This document shows positions 26,540-35,873 of a DNA stretch of 64,000 nucleotides, piece by piece. The position numbers were made by a program, and so were the translations under genes. Below the pieces are notes generated by a model, which searched no databases, was not told where the DNA came from, and saw only the letters and a list, made by a program, of their open reading frames with translations. The stretch spans positions 62,001 to 126,000 of the forward strand of contig CAVPPJ010000053.1 of the NCBI GenBank assembly GCA_963707065.1, read 5' to 3'. The stretch comes from Palsa-506 sp963707065. GTDB taxonomy: Bacteria; Actinomycetota; Actinomycetes; Streptosporangiales; Streptosporangiaceae. Numbering within the stretch: position 1 is the first letter of the stretch; each line of letters begins with the position of its first letter.

Positions 26540-27760
26540 CTAGTTGAAGATCAGCGTGTAACCGGACTTGCGCAGCTGGCCGATGACCCCGTCACAGTGG
26601 CCTGGCCCGCGGGTCTCCACCTGCAGCTGAACTTCCACCTCGTCCACCCGCAGGTGCGGGGTGAACCGGGCGTGCACCACGTCGATGACGTTGGCGCCGA
26701 GGCCGGCCAGCTCGGCCAGCAGGCCGGCCAGCGCGCCCGGCCGGTCGGGCAGCCGGCAGCGGAACGTGAGGTAGCGGCCGGCCGCCGACAGGCCCTGCCG
26801 CAGCACCTTGGCCAGCAGCAGCGGATCGATGTTGCCGCCGGACAGCACCGCCACTACCGGCGGCTCGGCGCAGCGCGGGTCATCGAGCAGCGCGGCGACG
26901 CCGGCCGCGCCGGCCGGCTCCACGACCTGCTTGGCCCGCTCCAGGCAGAGCAGCAGCGCGCGGGACAGTGCCTCCTCCGACACCGTGACGATCCGCTCGG
27001 CCAGCTCGGCCAGGATGCCGAACGCGAGATCCCCGGGCTGGGCGACCGCGATGCCGTCCGCCATCGTCGGCGCGGGCTCGGCCGGCACCGGATGACCGGC
27101 CGCGAAGGACGCGGGATACGGCGCCACCGCGGCGGCCTGCACGCCGATCACCCGGATCGCCGGGTCGGTGCCCTTCGCCGCGATGGCGATCCCGGCGGCC
27201 AGGCCGCCGCCGCCGACCGGCACCACGATCGTGCGCACCTGCGGGCATTGCTCGACGATCTCCAGGCCGGCCGTGCCCTGCCCGGCGATGATGTCCGGGT
27301 GCTCGAACGGGTGGATGAAGACGGACCCCTGCTCGTCCGCCAGCTCGCGGGCGCGCGCGAGGACATCTTCCACCCGCGCGCCGTGCAGGATGATCTCCGC
27401 CCCGTAGGACCTGGTGGCCGCGATCTTGGGCAGCGGCGCCCCCTCCGGCATGACCACGGTCGCCTTGGCGCCGAGCAGGGCAGCGGCGAAGGCCACCCCC
27501 TGGGCATGATTACCGGCGCTGGCGGCCACCACGCCGCGGCTGCGCTCGGCGTCCGTGAGGCGGGAGATCCGCAGGTAGGCACCCCGCGCCTTGAACGACC
27601 CGGTCCGCTGCAGGTTCTCGCACTTGAGGTAGACCGGCCCGCCGAGCCGGTCGGACAGCATCCACGAGTGCAGCATCGGGGTGGCCGTGACGACGCCGCG
27701 GAGAACCTCGCGGGCCGCGATCACGTCATCGAAGCCGACCTGGGGCGGCGCGGGATTCAT
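26540..27760 (-). CDS. Threonine ammonia-lyase with ACT domain
   Basis: A 406-residue PLP fold-type II enzyme that deaminates threonine to 2-oxobutyrate. The PLP lysine is K57 in TGSFKARGAY; SAGNHAQGVAFAA and the phosphate loop VPVGGGGLAAGIA follow. Residues about 325-406 form one ACT domain (FRCRLPDRPGALAGLLAELA). The single ACT domain and the length match the TdcB/short IlvA type found in Actinobacteria, in biosynthesis or catabolism. ATG 27760 lies four bases after the stop of the ROK kinase gene, so both share a transcript. Confidence 0.9.
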   Translation of the reverse strand: MNPAPPQVGFDDVIAAREVLRGVVTATPMLHSWMLSDRLGGPVYLKCENLQRTGSFKARGAYLRISRLTDAERSRGVVAASAGNHAQGVAFAAALLGAKATVVMPEGAPLPKIAATRSYGAEIILHGARVEDVLARARELADEQGSVFIHPFEHPDIIAGQGTAGLEIVEQCPQVRTIVVPVGGGGLAAGIAIAAKGTDPAIRVIGVQAAAVAPYPASFAAGHPVPAEPAPTMADGIAVAQPGDLAFGILAELAERIVTVSEEALSRALLLCLERAKQVVEPAGAAGVAALLDDPRCAEPPVVAVLSGGNIDPLLLAKVLRQGLSAAGRYLTFRCRLPDRPGALAGLLAELAGLGANVIDVVHARFTPHLRVDEVEVQLQVETRGPGHCDGVIGQLRKSGYTLIFN

Positions 27761-27764
27761 GGGC

Positions 27765-28724
27765 TCAGCCGCCGGACCAGTAGCGGTCCGCCGCGAAGAT
27801 CAGCGCGGCGGCCCCGACCAGGCCGGCGCTCTGGCCGAGCTCGGCGGGCACCACCCGGACCTGCTTGGTGAACTCCATCCAGGTATGCGCGCGCAGCGCC
27901 TCCTCCAGCGGGCCGAACAGCAGCGCGCCCGCCTGGGACAGCCCGCCCCCGACGGCGACCACTTCAAGATCGCACAGGTACATCGCGGAGGCGATGGCAA
28001 TGCCGAGTGCGTTGCCCGCCCGCCGCATCGCGGCCACGCCGACCTGATGGCCGGCGGCGCCGTCGGCGGCCAGGTCCTTCGCGGTGGCACCGGCCTGCCC
28101 GTGCCGCCAGCCGTGCCGCTGCGCCCACTCCACCAGGGCCGGCCCGCGCGCGATCGCCTCCAGGCAGCCGACGCCGCCGCAGACGCACCGCGGCCCGTCG
28201 ACCGGGTAGACCACCACGTGGCCGATATGCCCGGCATTGCCGGACGTACCCTCGATCAGCCGGCCGTCCAGGATCAGGCCGCCGCCCACCCCGGTCGACA
28301 CCACCATGCCGAGCATGTTGCTGGTGCCCCGCCCGGCGCCGCGCCAGTGCTCGCCGGCGGCCATGGTGATCGCGTCATTGTGCACCCGGACGGGGAGCCC
28401 GCTGAACCGCTCCGCCAGCCTGTCGCGCAGCGGGAACGCCCGCCAGGCGGGGATGTTCAGCGGCGAGACGAGCCCGGACGGCCATTCCATCGGGCCGCCG
28501 CAACCGCAGCCGACGCCGGCCAGGGCCTGCGGCCTGGGCACCTTCGCGCTCTCCAGGGCCCGGCTGATCAGCCCGTCCAGGGTGCGCCACAGCTGCTCGC
28601 CGTCCAGGTCACGGCGCGTCGGGGTCTGCTCCCAGGCGATCAGCCGGCCATTGGGCTCGATCACGCCGGCGGCCAGCTTGGTGCCGCCGATGTCGATCGC
28701 CAGCGCCGGTCGGTCAGTGTCCAC
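27765..28724 (-). CDS. ROK-family sugar kinase (glucokinase-like)
   Basis: A 319-residue kinase with the ATP-binding DIGGTKLAAGVIE (about residues 10-22), the catalytic Asp in VHNDAITMAAGEHW, the glycine-rich STGVGGGLI and the ROK zinc motif CVCGGVGCLEA. It phosphorylates glucose or a related hexose from ATP; the exact sugar is inferred. The start is GTG 28724 after GGGAGG. No DNA-binding domain is present, so it is an enzyme rather than a ROK repressor. It is divergent from the MoxR-like gene. Confidence 0.88.
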   Translation of the reverse strand: MDTDRPALAIDIGGTKLAAGVIEPNGRLIAWEQTPTRRDLDGEQLWRTLDGLISRALESAKVPRPQALAGVGCGCGGPMEWPSGLVSPLNIPAWRAFPLRDRLAERFSGLPVRVHNDAITMAAGEHWRGAGRGTSNMLGMVVSTGVGGGLILDGRLIEGTSGNAGHIGHVVVYPVDGPRCVCGGVGCLEAIARGPALVEWAQRHGWRHGQAGATAKDLAADGAAGHQVGVAAMRRAGNALGIAIASAMYLCDLEVVAVGGGLSQAGALLFGPLEEALRAHTWMEFTKQVRVVPAELGQSAGLVGAAALIFAADRYWSGG

Positions 28725-28772
28725 GGCCAGCCTCCCGAGGTGCGCGCCGAGCCAGCATGCACATAGTGTCGA

Positions 28773-30269
28773 ATGGTGGACCCGAAGAGCGAATCCCAGT
28801 CAGCAGCCGCTCCGCCAGCATCGCCCGGCGTGCCAGGCCCGCCGGGGCGCCAGCCCCGGTCAGCCCCGCCAGGCGCCACGACGCTTGCGGCACTCCGTGC
28901 CAGTGATCATAAGTTCGTTACCGTCAAGCAGGAGATACGGCAGAACCTACTAGCCCGGCTGCGCGCGGGCGAGGACCCCTTCCCCGGGATTATCGGATTC
29001 GGCCAGACCGTGCTGCCGCAGCTGGAGCGCTCGCTCATCGCCGGGCATGACGTGATCCTGCTCGGCGAGCGCGGCCAGGGCAAGACGCGCCTGATCAGGA
29101 CGCTGACCGGGCTGCTTGACGAATGGACGCCCACCGTCGCCGGCTGCGAGATCAATGATCATCCGTACGCGCCGGTCTGCGCCCGGTGCCGTCGGCTGGC
29201 CGCCGAGCACGGCGATGAGCTGGCGATCAGCTGGCGCCATCGCAGCGACCGCTACGGCGAGAAGCTCGCCACGCCGGACACCAGCGTCGGCGACCTGATC
29301 GGCGACATCGATCCGGTCAAGGTCGCCGAGGGCCGGACGCTCGGCGACCCGGAGACCATTCACTTCGGCCTGGTACCGCGCACGAACAGGGGCGTGTTCT
29401 GCCTGAACGAACTCCCCGATCTGGCCGAACGGATTCAGGTCGCGCTGCTCAACGTGCTGGAGGAACGCGACATCGGGGTCCGCGGCTACGCGCTCCGGCT
29501 GCCGCTTGACCTCGTGCTCGTGGCCAGTGCCAACCCCGAGGATTACACCAACAGGGGGCGGATCATCACCCCGCTGAAGGACCGGTTCGGCGCGGAGATC
29601 CGCACCCACTACCCGACGTCGCTGGCGGCCGAGCTTGCCCTGATCGGGCAGGAGTCCCGGCTTGGCTGGGACGGCGAGGAGCCGGGCGCGGTGCTGCCCG
29701 GGCATCTCGTGCAGGTCATCGCCCGGTTCACCCGGCTGGTGCGGGCGTCTCCCGCGATCGACGCGCGGTCCGGCGTCTCCGCCCGGTTCGCCATCGCCGC
29801 GGCCGAGGCCGTCGCCGCCTCGGCCGTCCGGCGCGCCGCCATCAGCGGCGAGGCGCAGCCGGTGGCCCGGGTCTGCGACCTGTCCTCGATCGTGAGCACG
29901 CTGCGCGGCAAGGTCGAGTTCGAGGTCAGCGAGGAAGGCCGCGAGCAGGAGGTGCTGGAGCACCTGCTGCGCCGGGCCATCGCCGAGACCTTCCGCGCCA
30001 CGCTGGGCAACGCCGACCTGGCGGGCGTGCTGGCCAAGTTCGAAGACGGCGGCAGCGTGGAGTCGGGCGACCTGACTCCCGCACCGGACCTGCTCCGCCG
30101 GATCGGCGAGGTCCCCGGGCTCGCGAAGATCATGTCCCGGCTCGGCATGGACGGCCGCGAGTCGCTTGGCGAGGCCGCCGCCGCCCTCGAGTTCACGCTG
30201 GAGGGGCTGTACCTGATGCGGCGGCTTTCCAAGGACACCGTTGACGGTGGCGCCGTCTACCGCACCTAG
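28773..30269 (+). CDS. MoxR/magnesium-chelatase-like AAA+ ATPase
   Basis: A 498-residue AAA+ protein. After a Pro-rich start, Walker A is GERGQGKTRLI (about residue 97), Walker B lies in VFCLNELPDLAER (about 207) and sensor 1 in LVLVASANPEDYTNRGR (about 247). A Cys-containing insert (CARCRRL) near residue 135 may bind metal. It resembles ChlI but is not in a pigment pathway. The VWA gene follows by 24-27 bases, giving the MoxR-VWA pair thought to remodel or insert cofactors into protein targets. Confidence 0.88.
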   Translation: MVDPKSESQSAAAPPASPGVPGPPGRQPRSAPPGATTLAALRASDHKFVTVKQEIRQNLLARLRAGEDPFPGIIGFGQTVLPQLERSLIAGHDVILLGERGQGKTRLIRTLTGLLDEWTPTVAGCEINDHPYAPVCARCRRLAAEHGDELAISWRHRSDRYGEKLATPDTSVGDLIGDIDPVKVAEGRTLGDPETIHFGLVPRTNRGVFCLNELPDLAERIQVALLNVLEERDIGVRGYALRLPLDLVLVASANPEDYTNRGRIITPLKDRFGAEIRTHYPTSLAAELALIGQESRLGWDGEEPGAVLPGHLVQVIARFTRLVRASPAIDARSGVSARFAIAAAEAVAASAVRRAAISGEAQPVARVCDLSSIVSTLRGKVEFEVSEEGREQEVLEHLLRRAIAETFRATLGNADLAGVLAKFEDGGSVESGDLTPAPDLLRRIGEVPGLAKIMSRLGMDGRESLGEAAAALEFTLEGLYLMRRLSKDTVDGGAVYRT

Positions 30270-30296
30270 CAGTAGCCATCAGCGGAGGGAGCAGTG

Positions 30297-32318
30297 GTGA
30301 GCGGTTACCGGTACGGCCAGTATCACGACGGGCCCGACCCGCTGGAGCCGCCCTACGACGTCCGCGGCGCCCTGGACGCGCTGGGCGAATCGGTCCTGGA
30401 CGGGTCCGATCCCGGCAGCGCGCTTCGTGACCTGCTGCGCAAGGGGATGTCCGGGCACCAGGGGCTGGACGACCTGCTCCGCCGGGTCCGCGAACGGCAG
30501 CGCGAGGTCCGCGACCGGGGCCGCCTGGACGGCATCCTGGAGCAGGCGCGCGCGCTGCTCGATACGGCGATCGGCCAGGAGCGGGCCGAGCTCTTCCCTG
30601 ACCCCGACGACGCGGCCAGGCTCCGCGAGGCCGAGCTTGACGCGCTGCCCGCCGACACCGCGCAGGCGATCAGGCAGCTTGCCGACTACGAGTGGAGCTC
30701 GGCGGCGGCCAGCGAGACCTTCGAGAAGCTGAAGGACCTGCTCCGCCGGGAGGTGCTGGACAGCCAGTTCCGCGGCATGAAGCAGACCATGCAGCAGCCC
30801 GATCCCGAGGCGATGCAGCGGGTGAAGGACATGATGGCCGGGCTGAACGCGATGCTGGACGCCGACGCCCAGGGCACTCACACGCAGCAGGACTTCGACG
30901 ACTTCATGGCCGAGTACGGCGACCTGTTCCCCGACCAGCCGGCCAACCTTGAGCAGCTCGTCGATTCGCTCGTCCGGCGGATGTCCGCCGCGCAGCGGCT
31001 GCTCGGCTCGCTGACCGAATCGCAGCGCGAGGAGCTGTCCGGGCTGATGTCGGCGACCCTGGAGGACGCCGGGCTCGCGGCCGAGATGGCCAGGCTGGCC
31101 GACGCGCTGCGGTCCCGGCGCCCGGACATGGATCTTGATAGCTGGCCCGGTGACCAGATGAGCGGCCAGGAGCCGCTCGGCCTCGGCGACGCGACCACGG
31201 CACTCGCCGAGCTGGCCGACCTGGCCGAGCTGGCGGACGCGCTGTGGCAGGACTACCCCGGTGCCAGGCTCGACGACATCGACGAGAACGCGGTCAGGCG
31301 CGCGCTCGGCCGCCAGGCGGTCGATGACATGGAGGCGCTCCGCCAGATCGAGCGGGAACTCGAGCGGCAGGGATACCTGGAGCGGTCCGACGGCAAGCTG
31401 GAGCTGACCCCGAAGGCGGTGCGCAGGCTCGGCGAGACCGCGCTGCGCCGCGTTTTCGCTGATTTGCCCGAGGGCGGCCACGGCGATCACGATCAGCACG
31501 ACGCCGGCCAGGCGGGCGAGTACACGGGAAGCACCCGTCCGTGGCATTTCGGAGACGAGCAGGCGATCGACACGGCGGCGACCGTGCGCAACGCGCTGCT
31601 GCGCGGCGGCATGTCGGTAGCTGAGCCGCCCGGCACCGGCCGGGCTGACCGCGGCGCGCTGGACGGCGGCGGGCACGGGCCGCGGGTCCGGCTGTCCGTC
31701 CGCGATTTCGAGGTCGGGGAGACCGAGCGGCGGACCACGGCGGCGGTCTGCCTGCTGGTGGACCTTTCCTACTCGATGGCGCTGCGCGGCACCTGGAGCG
31801 CCGCCAAGCAGACGGCGCTTGCACTGCATGCGCTGGTCCGGACCAGGTATCCGCAGGACTCGATACAGGTCATCGGGTTCTCGAACTACGCGCGCGAGCT
31901 ACGCGAGACCGATCTCGCCGGGCTGGGCTGGGACATGGTCCAGGGCACCAACCTGCACCATGCGCTGGTGCTGGCCGGGCGATACCTGGACCGGCGGCCC
32001 GAGCACAATCCGGTGGTGCTGATCGTGACCGACGGCGAGCCGACCGCGCACCTGCGCCGGGACGGGCAATCCTGGTTCGACTGGCCGCCGTCCCCGGAGA
32101 CCATCGAGCTCACCCTGGCCGAGGTCGACAAGATGACCAGGCGGCGGGCCACCCTGAATGTCTTCATGCTCGCCGACGATGAGCGGCTCACCGCCTTCGT
32201 CGAGGAGGTGGCCAGGCGCAACGGCGGACGGGTGCTCCGGGCCAATCCGGAAAGCCTCGGCCAGTACGTCGTCAGCGATTTCCTGCGCACGCGCCGGGCT
32301 GGCGCGCGCGGCCGCTGA
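30297..32318 (+). CDS. VWA-domain protein, partner of the AAA+ ATPase
   Basis: About 673 residues. The N-terminal two thirds is helical and rich in Asp/Glu/Arg, with coiled-coil-like stretches (LRRVRERQREVRDRGRLD). The C-terminal von Willebrand A domain has the MIDAS motif LLVDLSYSMALRG (about residues 486-498) and VTDGEPTAHLRR (about 576). GTG at 30294 and 30297 are both possible; GGAGGG spacing favours 30297. MIDAS metal probably docks the ATPase or its client, as in ChlD and RavA-ViaA systems. The pair's client is not evident from its neighbours. Confidence 0.87.
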   Translation: MSGYRYGQYHDGPDPLEPPYDVRGALDALGESVLDGSDPGSALRDLLRKGMSGHQGLDDLLRRVRERQREVRDRGRLDGILEQARALLDTAIGQERAELFPDPDDAARLREAELDALPADTAQAIRQLADYEWSSAAASETFEKLKDLLRREVLDSQFRGMKQTMQQPDPEAMQRVKDMMAGLNAMLDADAQGTHTQQDFDDFMAEYGDLFPDQPANLEQLVDSLVRRMSAAQRLLGSLTESQREELSGLMSATLEDAGLAAEMARLADALRSRRPDMDLDSWPGDQMSGQEPLGLGDATTALAELADLAELADALWQDYPGARLDDIDENAVRRALGRQAVDDMEALRQIERELERQGYLERSDGKLELTPKAVRRLGETALRRVFADLPEGGHGDHDQHDAGQAGEYTGSTRPWHFGDEQAIDTAATVRNALLRGGMSVAEPPGTGRADRGALDGGGHGPRVRLSVRDFEVGETERRTTAAVCLLVDLSYSMALRGTWSAAKQTALALHALVRTRYPQDSIQVIGFSNYARELRETDLAGLGWDMVQGTNLHHALVLAGRYLDRRPEHNPVVLIVTDGEPTAHLRRDGQSWFDWPPSPETIELTLAEVDKMTRRRATLNVFMLADDERLTAFVEEVARRNGGRVLRANPESLGQYVVSDFLRTRRAGARGR

Positions 32319-32355
32319 GCCACCGGGTGAGGCGGGGCTAGCGCGGCCCGGCAGG

Positions 32356-33330
32356 CTATGCCGCCAGCAGGACCTTCTGCTGGACGATCCAGGTGTCGGT
32401 GACGGTGAACCCGGCCCGCTCGTACAGCCCCAGCGCGCCGGTGGGCGAATCGGCGTCGACTCCCAGCGAGGCGGTGCCGAACCCGTCGGCCCTGGCCTCG
32501 GCGAGGGCACGGAACAGCAGCGCTGAGGCAATACCGCGCCGCCGCCCGGCCCGGCGGGTGCCGATCAGCGGGATGTGCAGGTCGCGGATGCCGGTGGCCT
32601 CGGTGGCGGCGTCGTACTCGTAGCAGATGATGACGCCGAGCGGCTCGTCATCGGCATAGCCGAGGAAGCTGAGCGCGGGCCGGAAGGACCGTTCCCTGGT
32701 GTGGTAGGCCCACTGTTCGGCGTTGTTCTCGATCGATCCCCAGTGGTCGCGGAAGGCCTCGTTGAACACCAGGAGGGCGTCCTGCGAGCGCGCCGGGGTG
32801 AATCCGACAATCTGGACGCCAGCTGGCGCGGGGACGTCAGGGAGCGCCGCGATGAGGTCCTTCGTCATTCCGTGGAACCAGCGAACCTGGCGGTAGCCGT
32901 GCGCCGCGTACAGCTCGACTGTGCCGGCGTTGCGGGAGATGCATGATCCGGCCAGCGTCAGCGGCTGCCCGGGGTAGCGCTCCTGGTGCAGCGGAATGGC
33001 GGCCGTCTCGGCCCATCCGAGCAGCTGTCCGCCGAGCCCGCGGGATCGGTACGCCGGGTGCACACCGCCTCGCTGGCGCATCTCATGGACCGGGTCAGCG
33101 GTGCTCTGGGCGGTGAGGACGCAGAACCCGGCCATGGTGTCGCCGTCATAGGCGGCCACTGAGCCGTGGGCGAAGTCACTGTACGGATAGCTGAATTCCT
33201 CCAGCAGGTCCTGCTCGCTGTCGTGCTCGTCCTGCCGCTCCACCGCCTCGATGGCGGCCAGCAGGGCCGCCCATTCCGGTATGTCCGCTGGCCCGATCGG
33301 CCGCCAGCTGAGATCCGCCGCTGATGCCAT
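32356..33330 (-). CDS. Tandem GNAT acetyltransferase
   Basis: A 324-residue protein with two GNAT folds. The first covers about residues 8-155 (RQRGGVHPAYRSRGLGGQLL) and the second about 170-324 (GTRRAGRRRGIASALLFRAL, then GLGVDADS-like SLGVDADSPTGALGLYERAGF). The tandem layout resembles mycothiol synthase MshD, but the sequence does not show MshD-specific blocks clearly. I call it only an acetyltransferase. It converges on the VWA gene. Confidence 0.82.
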   Translation of the reverse strand: MASAADLSWRPIGPADIPEWAALLAAIEAVERQDEHDSEQDLLEEFSYPYSDFAHGSVAAYDGDTMAGFCVLTAQSTADPVHEMRQRGGVHPAYRSRGLGGQLLGWAETAAIPLHQERYPGQPLTLAGSCISRNAGTVELYAAHGYRQVRWFHGMTKDLIAALPDVPAPAGVQIVGFTPARSQDALLVFNEAFRDHWGSIENNAEQWAYHTRERSFRPALSFLGYADDEPLGVIICYEYDAATEATGIRDLHIPLIGTRRAGRRRGIASALLFRALAEARADGFGTASLGVDADSPTGALGLYERAGFTVTDTWIVQQKVLLAA

Positions 33331-33558
33331 GAGCCGGATTGTCTACCGGGCGGGTAACCGGCGGCAACGTGTTATCCGTCCGGGCAGCCACGGGACGGCA
33401 AGCACTATGTCAAGTTTTGTCCGGATAACGAGGATGACCCCTCATCTTTCACCGGCAGGGAGTAACGTCCCGTGAATTGGCTTTCCGCGAATTAGCTTCC
33501 GCGAGCGCAGGCTGACCGAAGCCGGCGGCCGGAGCCCGGCGAGCATCCGGGAGGAACG
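33331..33558. other. Intergenic region with a long-spaced dyad
   Basis: GTTATCCG (33371-33378) and its complement CGGATAAC (33422-33429) are separated by 43 bases between the divergent GNAT and small membrane protein genes. No other gene is seen. Confidence 0.4.
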
Positions 33559-33756
33559 GTGTCGCAAGCGAACGGACGGGCTGGCTCCCAGCGCACGAAT
33601 GCCTGGATTCTGCTGGCCTTCGGGATCGTCGCGTGCGTTATCGGGATCGTCTTCATCACGACGAACCATGACCTGCGCGCTGCCGCCTCGTTTGTCGTGG
33701 GCATCCTGGCCCTGGCGGGCGGTTTCTTCCTGATCAGGAAGGCCAGGACCCAGTAG
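33559..33756 (+). CDS. Small two-helix membrane protein
   Basis: A 65-residue protein from a GTG start with GGGAGGAA upstream. Two hydrophobic helices (AWILLAFGIVACVIGIVFI and AASFVVGILALAGGFFLI) are joined by a short loop (TTNHDLRAA) and closed by a basic end (RKARTQ). It belongs to no family I recognise. The codon bias and the clean ribosome-binding site make it a real gene. Confidence 0.72.
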   Translation: MSQANGRAGSQRTNAWILLAFGIVACVIGIVFITTNHDLRAAASFVVGILALAGGFFLIRKARTQ

Positions 33757-33869
33757 CCAGCACGCGCTAATAACCGCGGGCGATCACCCGCGGGCCGGTC
33801 GGCCCGGCGTGAGCTGAGGCTGCCGGTGAGCCTCCGGCGAGGGTCCAGCAGCGCCGCCTGGCTTAGCCC

Positions 33870-33881
33870 TAGGATCGGGAC
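33870..33881 (+). promoter_or_regulatory. -10 hexamer for a leaderless membrane protein gene
   Basis: TAGGAT (33870-33875) ends six bases before ATG 33882. No ribosome-binding site is present. Confidence 0.45.
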
Positions 33882-34457
33882 ATGTCGTTCACCGATCGGC
33901 TCGTGCTCTGGCTGCATATTGGCTTCGCCATCTTCACGATAGGCACCCTCACGGCGGCGATCATGTCCACGCCCCGTTACATCAGGGCACGCAACCAGAC
34001 AGTGGTCGGATATCTCTACCGGATCACCCGGATCTATACGTTGCTGTCGCTGGGCGTGCTGATCTTCGGGCTGGTCCTCACGCAGATCGACAAGGACTTC
34101 TCGAAGCCGTGGCTGAGCGTCTCGCTGACGCTGTTCGTGGTGGCCGTCGTCCTGCTCGTGCTCATCATGCGCGACCAGCACCGCGCCATCGCGGCGCTCG
34201 AACTTGCCGCCGCGGCGGAGGCACCGGCGGCCGGCACCGTGCCGGCCGCGGAGGTCGTGCCGGTTTCCGCCGAGGAACACGCGGGCAACGAGGAAGCGGC
34301 GCGGGATGCCGAGCCGCCCGCGCCGAACCTGCCGGGCAGCCCCGGCGTGCCCGCCGCCCACATCGCCTCCGTCGAACGGGGCCGGATCGCCACGATGGGC
34401 GGCGTGGTCGCCCTGATCTACCTGGTGATCCTGGTACTCATGGTCTGGAACAGCTGA
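33882..34457 (+). CDS. Integral membrane protein of unknown function
   Basis: A 191-residue protein with four likely helices: LVLWLHIGFAIFTIGTLTAA, YTLLSLGVLIFGLVLT, LSVSLTLFVVAVVLLVLIM, and a final GGVVALIYLVILVLMVW. An Ala/Glu/Pro-rich cytoplasmic linker of about 70 residues precedes the last helix. The first part resembles DUF2269-type membrane proteins, but I cannot assign it firmly. No functional clue comes from the neighbours. Confidence 0.75.
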   Translation: MSFTDRLVLWLHIGFAIFTIGTLTAAIMSTPRYIRARNQTVVGYLYRITRIYTLLSLGVLIFGLVLTQIDKDFSKPWLSVSLTLFVVAVVLLVLIMRDQHRAIAALELAAAAEAPAAGTVPAAEVVPVSAEEHAGNEEAARDAEPPAPNLPGSPGVPAAHIASVERGRIATMGGVVALIYLVILVLMVWNS

Positions 34458-34537
34458 CCGCTGATCAGGCACAGCTGACCACTGCCCGGACTTGCTGACC
34501 GCCCTGGTGCCAGCCGCCTGAGCCCGGCCGCCCAGCG

Positions 34538-35740
34538 TCAGCCGAGGGCCCCGCGCAGGTCCTCCAGCAGGTCGTCGCAGCTCTCGATGCCGACGGAGAG
34601 CCGGACCAGGTCGGCCGGGACTTCCAGCGCCGAGCCGGCCACCGAGGCGTGCGTCATCCGGGCCGGATGCTCGATCAGCGACTCCACCCCGCCGAGCGAC
34701 TCGCCGAGCGTGAACAGCCGGGTCCGGCCGCACACCGCCACCGCTGCCTCCTCCCCGCCGCGGACGCGCATCGAGACGATCCCGCCGAAGCCGCGCATCT
34801 GCTTGGCCGCCGTCTCATGACCGGGATGCGACTCCAGGCCCGGGTAGAGCACCTCAGCCACCGCGGGATGGCCGGCCAGCATGTCAGCGATCCTGGCCGC
34901 GTTCTCGCAATGCCGGTCCATCCGGACGCCGAGGGTCCTGATCCCGCGCAGTGTCAGCCACGCGTCGAACGGACCGCCCGCCGTGCCCGTCGAGTTCTGC
35001 ATGACGGCAAGCCGCTCGCCCAGCGCGGCATCGGCCGCCACCAGCGCGCCGCCCACCACATCCGAGTGGCCGCCGATGTATTTCGTGGTCGAGTGCACGA
35101 CGACGTCGGCGCCGAGCGCCAGCGGCTGCTGCAGGTACGGCGACGCGAACGTGTTGTCGACGGCCAGCAGCGCGCCGTCCGCATGGGCGATCTCGGCCAG
35201 TGCGGTGATGTCGGCGATTGACAGCAGCGGGTTGGTGGGAGTCTCGATCCAGACCACCCGGGCTGGCTTTTCACGCAAGGCATTCTTAACGGAGTCCGGG
35301 TCCGATACCGGGACCGGCTGGTAACTCACGCCCCACGACTGGAAGACCTTGTCGACGAGCCGGAACGTGCCGCCGTAGGCATCGTGCGGGATCAGCACGT
35401 GATCCCCCGGCCGGAGGATCGTCCGGAGCAGGCAGTCCTCGGCGGCCATCCCGGAGGCGAATGCCAGCGCGCGGGTCCCGCCCTCCAGGGCGGCCAGGCA
35501 TTCCTCGAGCGCGCCTCTGGTCGGGTTCGCTGTCCGGGAGTACTCATAGCCCTCGATCCAGCGAGCGGGCCCGTTTCCGCCGCCCGCTCCCAGGCCGCCG
35601 CCGCGCAGTCCTCCTACTCCGTCCTGCTTGTACGTGGACACCTGGTAGATCGGCGGGACCACGGCCCCGGTCAGCGGATCGGGCTGCTGGCCGGCATGGA
35701 TCGCGAGAGTCTCAAATCCGTCGGCGTGCTGCCTGCGCAT
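34538..35740 (-). CDS. Cystathionine gamma-synthase/gamma-lyase
   Basis: A 400-residue PLP enzyme of the Cys/Met-metabolism family. It contains ETLAIHAGQQPDPLTGAVVP, YEYSRTANPTRGALEECLAA, and the PLP lysine K220 in HSTTKYIGGHSDVVGG. LTLRGIRTLGVRM and the closing VRLSVGIESCDDLLEDL are typical. Immediately downstream of cystathionine beta-synthase, it probably works in reverse transsulfuration (cystathionine to cysteine), though sequences of this subgroup also perform gamma-synthesis. ATG 35740 begins the conserved region; the frame extends to 35863. An insert GGLRGGGLGAGGG near residue 33 is low-complexity. Confidence 0.9.
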   Translation of the reverse strand: MRRQHADGFETLAIHAGQQPDPLTGAVVPPIYQVSTYKQDGVGGLRGGGLGAGGGNGPARWIEGYEYSRTANPTRGALEECLAALEGGTRALAFASGMAAEDCLLRTILRPGDHVLIPHDAYGGTFRLVDKVFQSWGVSYQPVPVSDPDSVKNALREKPARVVWIETPTNPLLSIADITALAEIAHADGALLAVDNTFASPYLQQPLALGADVVVHSTTKYIGGHSDVVGGALVAADAALGERLAVMQNSTGTAGGPFDAWLTLRGIRTLGVRMDRHCENAARIADMLAGHPAVAEVLYPGLESHPGHETAAKQMRGFGGIVSMRVRGGEEAAVAVCGRTRLFTLGESLGGVESLIEHPARMTHASVAGSALEVPADLVRLSVGIESCDDLLEDLRGALG

Positions 35741-35873
35741 AGCGTTGTCACCCTGCCTCAGTAGATGCCCGGGCATTAGCAACGTCCCAGGTCCCGTGGT
35801 GCCCCGGTCCGGCGGGTCCTGGGCCGCGCTGGCCCCGGCTTCCCCGGCCCGATAATCCGCCAACCCTAGGCTG

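Noticed and set aside
33492..34733. 413-codon minus-strand frame across the small membrane protein genes
   Set aside because: Its translation is low-complexity His/Asp/Arg and overlaps genes with clean ribosome-binding or leaderless starts.
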